Assembly: GCF_000003815.2 (NCBI RefSeq)
Contig: NC_049985.1
Span: 25,180,494-25,240,493, forward strand
From: Branchiostoma floridae
Lineage: Eukaryota > Chordata > Leptocardii > Amphioxiformes > Branchiostomatidae
Direction of reading: 5' to 3'
Length of the DNA stretch: 60,000 nt
Shown here: positions 55,140 to 60,000 of the stretch, piece after piece
Position numbering within the stretch: position 1 is the stretch's first letter
Layout of the letters: every line of letters starts with the position of its first letter
The notes under the pieces: generated by a model
Database searches by the model: none
What the model saw: only the letters and a program-made list of their open reading frames with translations
Told to the model about the DNA's origin: nothing
Position numbers and translations under genes: made by a program

Positions 55140-55204
55140 AAAGAGAGAAAAGAAGGAAGGGAAAAGGAAGAACGAAATAAAGAGAAAGAAAAAGAAAGAA
55201 AGAA
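55140..55204. repeat. GA-rich low-complexity tract
   Basis: Purine-rich (gaaa/gaag) stretch of about 65 bp, merging into agaaagaaagaaagt. Confidence 0.85.
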
Positions 55205-55745
55205 AGTCCGTCAGATGGACGTCCGCAGGTATTAAGTCCACGCACTTATCATTCACGTCTGCGAAGTTCACGCCAATGGATTGCAACAAAGTCGAACGGA
55301 CCACCACAACTCGGGCAGGTAGTGGGCCGTCCGCAGGCATACACGCATACTTTGTGGCTCGGGAAGGTAGTGCACGTATGCCACCCACAGGCATAAAGTC
55401 CACGCCTGCAAAGTCCAGGCAAGATGAATACTTGCACATCGAGAGCTAGAGGAACCCGTAACTCGGGCAGGTAGTGGGCCGTTTGCAGGAATAAAATCAA
55501 CGCACTTATAGTTCACGCCTGAAAAGTCCACGCCAGTGGAATGCAACCAAGTCGAGAGGACTACCACAACTCGGGCAAGTAGTGGACCGTCTGCAGCCAT
55601 AAAGTCCACGCACTTATAGTTCACGCCTGAAAAGTCCACGCCAGGGAAATGCAACCAAGTCGAGAGGACTACCACAACTCGGGCAAGTAGTGGACCCTCT
55701 GCAGCCATAAAGTCCATGCACTTATAGTTCAGGCCTGAAAAGTGT
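55205..55745. repeat. About 108-bp tandem repeat array
   Basis: Four to five units with 'gcaaccaagtcgagaggact' at 55543 and 55651 (period 108), earlier diverged copies near 55283 and 55430, 'aactcgggcaagtagtggac' and 'aagtccacgcacttatagtt'. The repeat keeps a long - strand frame open, but the translation only echoes the repeat. Confidence 0.85.
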
Positions 55746-55801
55746 GGGTGGGTGGTGTGTGTGTGTGTATGTGTGTCTGCGTTGTGTATATGTGGTGCAT
55801 G

Positions 55802-55803
<2 letters not shown>

Positions 55804-55839
<36 letters not shown>
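55804..55839. repeat. (TG)n microsatellite
   Basis: Eighteen TG units, preceded by interrupted TG/GGTG sequence from 55743. Confidence 0.95.
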
Positions 55840-55840
<1 letters not shown>

Positions 55841-56254
55841 TATGTGCATGTTTATGTGTCCGTAAACAGTATATAACTCAAGCCTTGGTAGGTAGGTGGG
55901 TAGGGGTTGGAAAAACGAAGATGAAGTTCGATAATGGCCCCCTAGCGTCTATCTATTTCCGCTATACATAAATGTATTGAACAAAATGATGACTATGAAG
56001 CTAAATAATATCTTATTGGTGTCTAAGTCTGCCAAGTCTTATGGTGCCAAAGACGACGACAATGACGTCTATATGACGTCAGAAAATGACGTCATTTGTC
56101 CGCCATCTTGGATCGACAAGCTTGAATTTTTTAAAAACGACTTTTTCACATACACGTATAACGAAAAGAAAACAATAGAAATGGACAGAAAATGATTAAG
56201 TGATTGTGTTTTGTAAGAAAATAAAAGATTTTGACGGTATTTGAGTAAAAACTA

Positions 56255-56614
56255 GAAAGGCCGGCATTTGCTTGAGAGCAAATACAGCATATTTCAGCCA
56301 TACCCCTTCTCACGCAACATTGGACTGTTCCAAATCACCCCTGCGCAAAAATGGAACATCTTAACAGTACATTATACCCCAAAGTGGACTAGTATTGTGA
56401 ATTGATTCCAGGTCAAAAAAGAGCTTGCTTCTATTTTTCAGAAAATCACACCTTCCATTCAGAAAATTTTCATCATGACTGAAAATTGTTGAATGGCTTT
56501 GTGAATTGATTCGAGGTCAAAACAGAGCTTGCTTCTATTTTTCAGAAAATGACAATAATCACACATTCCATTCAGAAAATTTTCATCATGACTGAAAATT
56601 GTTGAATAACATCA
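56255..56614. repeat. Dispersed repeat with 104-bp tandem pair
   Basis: It begins 'aaggccggcatttgcttgag', shared with 23455. From 56396 the sequence tgtgaattgattc...cttgcttctatttttcagaa repeats at 56500 (period about 104). Each unit holds a small hairpin attttca-tcatgac-tgaaaat. Confidence 0.8.
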
Positions 56615-57639
56615 TGTAATGTCATTAACAATTTTTAGTACGATAACTAGGTGTAAGTATAAAAAAGTATAAGCTCCTTGTGATGTGGGTACATTTAGTA
56701 TTGCAGTGAACTTTTTTTATTCAAGTAGGGAATTCGATTTAATAATTATCAAGCAGGTGCAGGTGCTGTGTAGTAGGAGCGTTTGTTTTCTTCAAGCTGT
56801 AAAACTGTTAAACTGTTTTACTTTATATGCAATCAGCCACCGAGCCTAATCTTATTTTAGTTTAACAACTTCCTGTCAGACCCGGAAGATACGACTGAAC
56901 CTTGTTCGAGGATTTCTTTTCGGAGGTCAGTCTGTTCATACCCTGGCGCTGAGAGTGTTTTGTTGGGCTGCAACTCTGGCAGTTCAAAGTTACTTACAAT
57001 TTGAATGTTCAAAGTTTATGTCAAACAAAAACAGCACAGGAAACAACTACATTTTCTCTGGAGAAAATACAGCAGTTTTCTTTCCAGTCCAGTGATAGAA
57101 ATGTGGCCACTATAGACAGGTGGTCACTATAGAAAAATGCTGATCTATTGACTAGGAGCAATACGTTACACATGATTTCAGTACACTGATCTTTACTCAT
57201 ATAAACATTGCACAGGTAAGTCAATTGTTTAGATGAACAATTAAGTTCAAATGATTCTGAAGAGAAATATTAATGAGAAAATAATCATTCTCGCCACTGT
57301 ATAACTTATAATTACGTATCAAAACTAAACGCAAACGCACCTTTTGCCGACTTGATCAAAGGGCCGCCGGCTATCAATCAAACACGGCTGTTGATTAGAC
57401 TTAGAGTTCCAAACAGTCGTGTGCCAGTTGACAGCGAACTTCATGCTACGTGATGTATTACATTGCTTGGACCTTCTTTCCAACAGCGGTGCTCTACAAA
57501 ATATTTAGACTGTAACACTGAGTCCCACATGTTTTATAGAATAGAATTTGACGCAGAACAGCGTTTTTTTGCCGGGCATTTTTCTTGAAACGTGTCCGTG
57601 GGAATATCAGCGAGGCGGCAACGCAGGGATATCAGACCG

Positions 57640-58900
57640 TCGACAAAAGTCGCACGGCGGCTAACGGCGCAGCGAAGATACTAGCGCTATAAATAATTAT
57701 AAGCGCTTCAACTAAGGATGGCAACCCGGAAAATATTTACAAGTACTGTTGAGCTAAGTAAAGTTTGTTGTTTATGAGGTTTTAGTTGTCTTTGAAGCTT
57801 TGACCCGAAATATTTTTAAGTCAAACTGCTGAAGAGAAGTAAGTGACTGCTACGATCATCGTAGATATGGCCCTAAAAAACTGATAAAAGAAGCCTTCTC
57901 AATAGTCTAAAATGCAAGAGCTTCCGGGGGCTTCGCACACCTGGGTCCCCCCACCGTGGCCCTGCCCCTGGACCCCGCCAGGGACATTCGGCGGCCCCCG
58001 GACCACTGTCCGATGCTTTGAAAAAATCCTGGCGAGAAGTCTGTACAGCCTGAGTCTTCAAGTTACCGTATTGTGTGGTCCCGCTTATGAATATTAATTA
58101 GCCTTCGCTTTCCTCTTTGCTGATTGGCTGAACCATTAATTGAATTAACTCTTCCTGCTGGCTAGACGCAGGTGCAGATGTCGGCTCTGTGGGGTAAACG
58201 CCCGAAAGGTCACGGCATGGAGAACGAAAGAAAACCAATTGCCCCCCAAAAAGTGCTGTAATTAAGCCTTTTACAGTACTTTATGCCAAAGTACTGTAAA
58301 AGGTATTTTACTTGGATCATTTTACCAACTATCTTATGCCTATCTATACCAAATGTTAGGTCATTCACTTGTAATACCAGGGTACAGGGGGGCAAAATAG
58401 ATTGTTATAAGACCGTCAACAACAGTCGCACGGAGCTAACAGCGCAGCGAAAATACCATCGATAGCGTTTCAAATTCGGATGACAAGTTATAAGTACTGT
58501 TGAACTCAGTAACGTTAAAGTTTGTTTTTAGTTGCCTTTGACGGTTTGACCCAAAATACTGTTACGCTAAACTCCTGAAGAGAAGTTAAGTGACTGCTGC
58601 GATTATCATAGATATGCCCCTAAGAACTGATACAATATAAAGCCTTCTGAATAGTCTAAAATGCGAGGGCTTCAGGCGGGCTTCGCTCCCCCTGGGGCCT
58701 CCAACGCTTTAAAACAATTCTGGCGGGAACACTGCTATATACGGCTTATGAATATCAATTAGCCGTCGGCCTCCTCTTCGCTGATTGGCTAGGTCTTTGA
58801 TTCAATTAACTCTCCGGCTGACGCGCACAGGTGTGAGCTCTGTGCGGGGTCACAGAAGGTCACGTCAGGAGGCCAAAAGAAAACAAATTTCCCCTCAGAA
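57640..58900. repeat. Diverged tandem duplication, about 780-bp period
   Basis: 57645-58190 and 58420-58880 share, in order, 'agtcgcacgg', 'agcgcagcgaa', 'caagtactgttgag / taagtactgttgaa', 'ctgaagagaagt', 'agtgactgct', 'agccttct.aatagtctaaaatgc' and 'aattagcc'. No protein is recognised. The segment may be an old two-copy repeat or a duplicated upstream region of the gene to the right. Confidence 0.8.
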
Positions 58901-58963
58901 AAGTGCCAAAATGAATCATTTCAAAGTAGTTTATGTCAAAAATTTTACTTGAATCTTTTTACC

Positions 58964-59103
<140 letters not shown>

Positions 59104-59880
59104 CATTACGAATACAATATATTTCACCATACTATGTATGGCTGAAATATAGTTACATGTATTTATCGTTGAAAATGACATTGTCCGCCATCTTGGATTT
59201 TGACCCATGACGTCATCAAATTAGCATAAATTATAAATATTTGTTTAGAAATGTAACTTAGAATTACAAAGGATGTTGATGATATAAATAAACAAGTTTG
59301 ATCTAGCAATAAAACCATGAAATCCCATAATTCAAAGTGAAATCGTAAATTTGGGAAAATATGCCTGTCAGAAACCCGTTGCCATGGTAACACAAAAAAT
59401 CACAAACTAAAATTTTTTTCACAGAATTGTTGCCAACAATATTTTAGGAAAAGTCACCAAGTTTCGTAGTCCTAGCACACGTCGTTCGCCAGTTATACAA
59501 AAGTCAAAGTTGGCGCGGGCACTTTTAGACCCCCCCCCTGGTCTGGATAGGGTTAAGCACAAATAAAAAGCACACTCACGCAAAGAAGTAAGTAAGCAAC
59601 GTGTTTAATGTCAAATACAACACGTACACGCACGCAAATAACGTAAGTAAGCCTAAGCCTGGTGAATGTTGTACGGTCCCAATTTTTTTGGCGGTCGTGT
59701 GGCCAGGTGGTCGTTGTGAAAAGGTCGCTTAATGCTTAGGTCAATGGGGAAAATTTTCGGGACCGAGAAAAAACTGTCGTCGTAATGGCCAGGTAGTCGC
59801 TAAGAAGAGGTGGTCGCTTGGGCAGGTTTGACTGTACCGTATATACGTTTGATGTCGGTGTTCCGACCGCTTTTTCACAG
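59104..59880. other. Non-coding sequence before the THEM6-like exon
   Basis: No feature is recognised besides short repeats. 59690-59830 repeats the phrase 'ggtggtcg...' (cagg tggtcg, ggtagtcgct, ggtggtcgctt). Confidence 0.35.
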
Positions 59881-60000
59881 ATTTTATGCTGGGACGACAA
59901 GGCTTTCCATGTGGAGCAGCGAGTGGAGTCCCTAAGCGACAACTCCATCTGTGCTATAGTGTACTGTAGGCAGAGTGTGCTCCGTGTGAGTCCAGCCAAG
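59881..60000 (+). CDS. Partial exon of a THEM6-like (hotdog-fold) protein
   Basis: After a pyrimidine-rich acceptor (ccgctttttcacag) an open phase-0 frame reads [20 protein letters not shown], then [20 protein letters not shown] and runs off the window. The pattern W-D-D-x-A/S-F-(x)3-E-x-R-F/V, then a C-A-hydrophobic strand and R-Q, resembles the end of the hotdog fold in THEM6-type thioesterase-superfamily proteins, which sit at the ER. Only about 40 codons are visible, with no catalytic evidence, so the family call is tentative. Confidence 0.6.
   Translation, partial: MLCWDDKAFHVEQRVESLSDNSICAIVYCRQSVLRVSPAK

Noticed and set aside
55014-55849. Proteins on the - strand of 141 and 193 codons
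   Set aside because: They translate tandem repeats and TG/GA microsatellites.

Overview
This is a eukaryotic window, most likely from a cephalochordate (amphioxus, Branchiostoma-like). The reasons are short exons in AT-rich introns, GT-AG splice sites, chordate-type polycystin sequences, a dense load of decayed LINE, SINE and MITE-like repeats, and extracellular domain shuffling through phase-1 introns. The species call is an inference. There are three assembly gaps of N: 6564-6919, 15760-15859 and 26998-27206. || From base 1 to 53071 on the + strand the window is dominated by one very large multi-exon gene whose 5' end lies outside the window. I place 46 exons, about 2,860 visible codons. 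In order they encode: discoidin (F5/8 type C) A, B and C; a sushi-like module; discoidin D, E and F; a farnesoic-acid-O-methyltransferase-like (FAMeT) module; a second sushi-like module; three calcium-binding EGF repeats; a Thr/Ser/Pro-rich stalk; a GAIN-like region with a degenerate GPS; a first membrane segment; a cytosolic PLAT domain; then ten more membrane segments with the polycystin extracellular domain and a PKD2-like pore, ending at TAA 53069-53071. This is the 11-TM plan of polycystin-1-like proteins with an unusual adhesive ectodomain. Every ectodomain module begins and ends on a phase-1 intron, so all modules splice in frame, and the transmembrane exons are mostly phase 0. || Layout: 1-22300 holds discoidin A-C spread over long introns filled with satellites (2.2-3.6 kb and 4.6-5.5 kb), hairpin-ended MITE-like elements (6.4-9.4 kb) and LINE fragments (11.2-20.9 kb). 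24.2-34.95 kb holds the remaining ectodomain modules. 35.3-41.7 kb holds stalk, GAIN, GPS, TM1 and PLAT. The intron at 41.7-46.4 kb contains a 2,162-bp tandem duplication with copies almost identical. 46.4-53.1 kb holds the channel, with a 956-bp foldback element in one intron. || Downstream of the gene are a probable 3' UTR with a poly(A) signal, a decayed C2H2 zinc-finger fragment on the - strand (about 54.6-54.8 kb), tandem repeats and microsatellites. At the right edge (59881-60000) is what looks like one exon of a THEM6-like hotdog-fold protein. No rRNA, CRISPR array or bacterial-type feature is present. One tRNA-like sequence is best read as the head of a SINE. All exon boundaries were read by eye from reading frame, splice consensus and homology, without transcript data.
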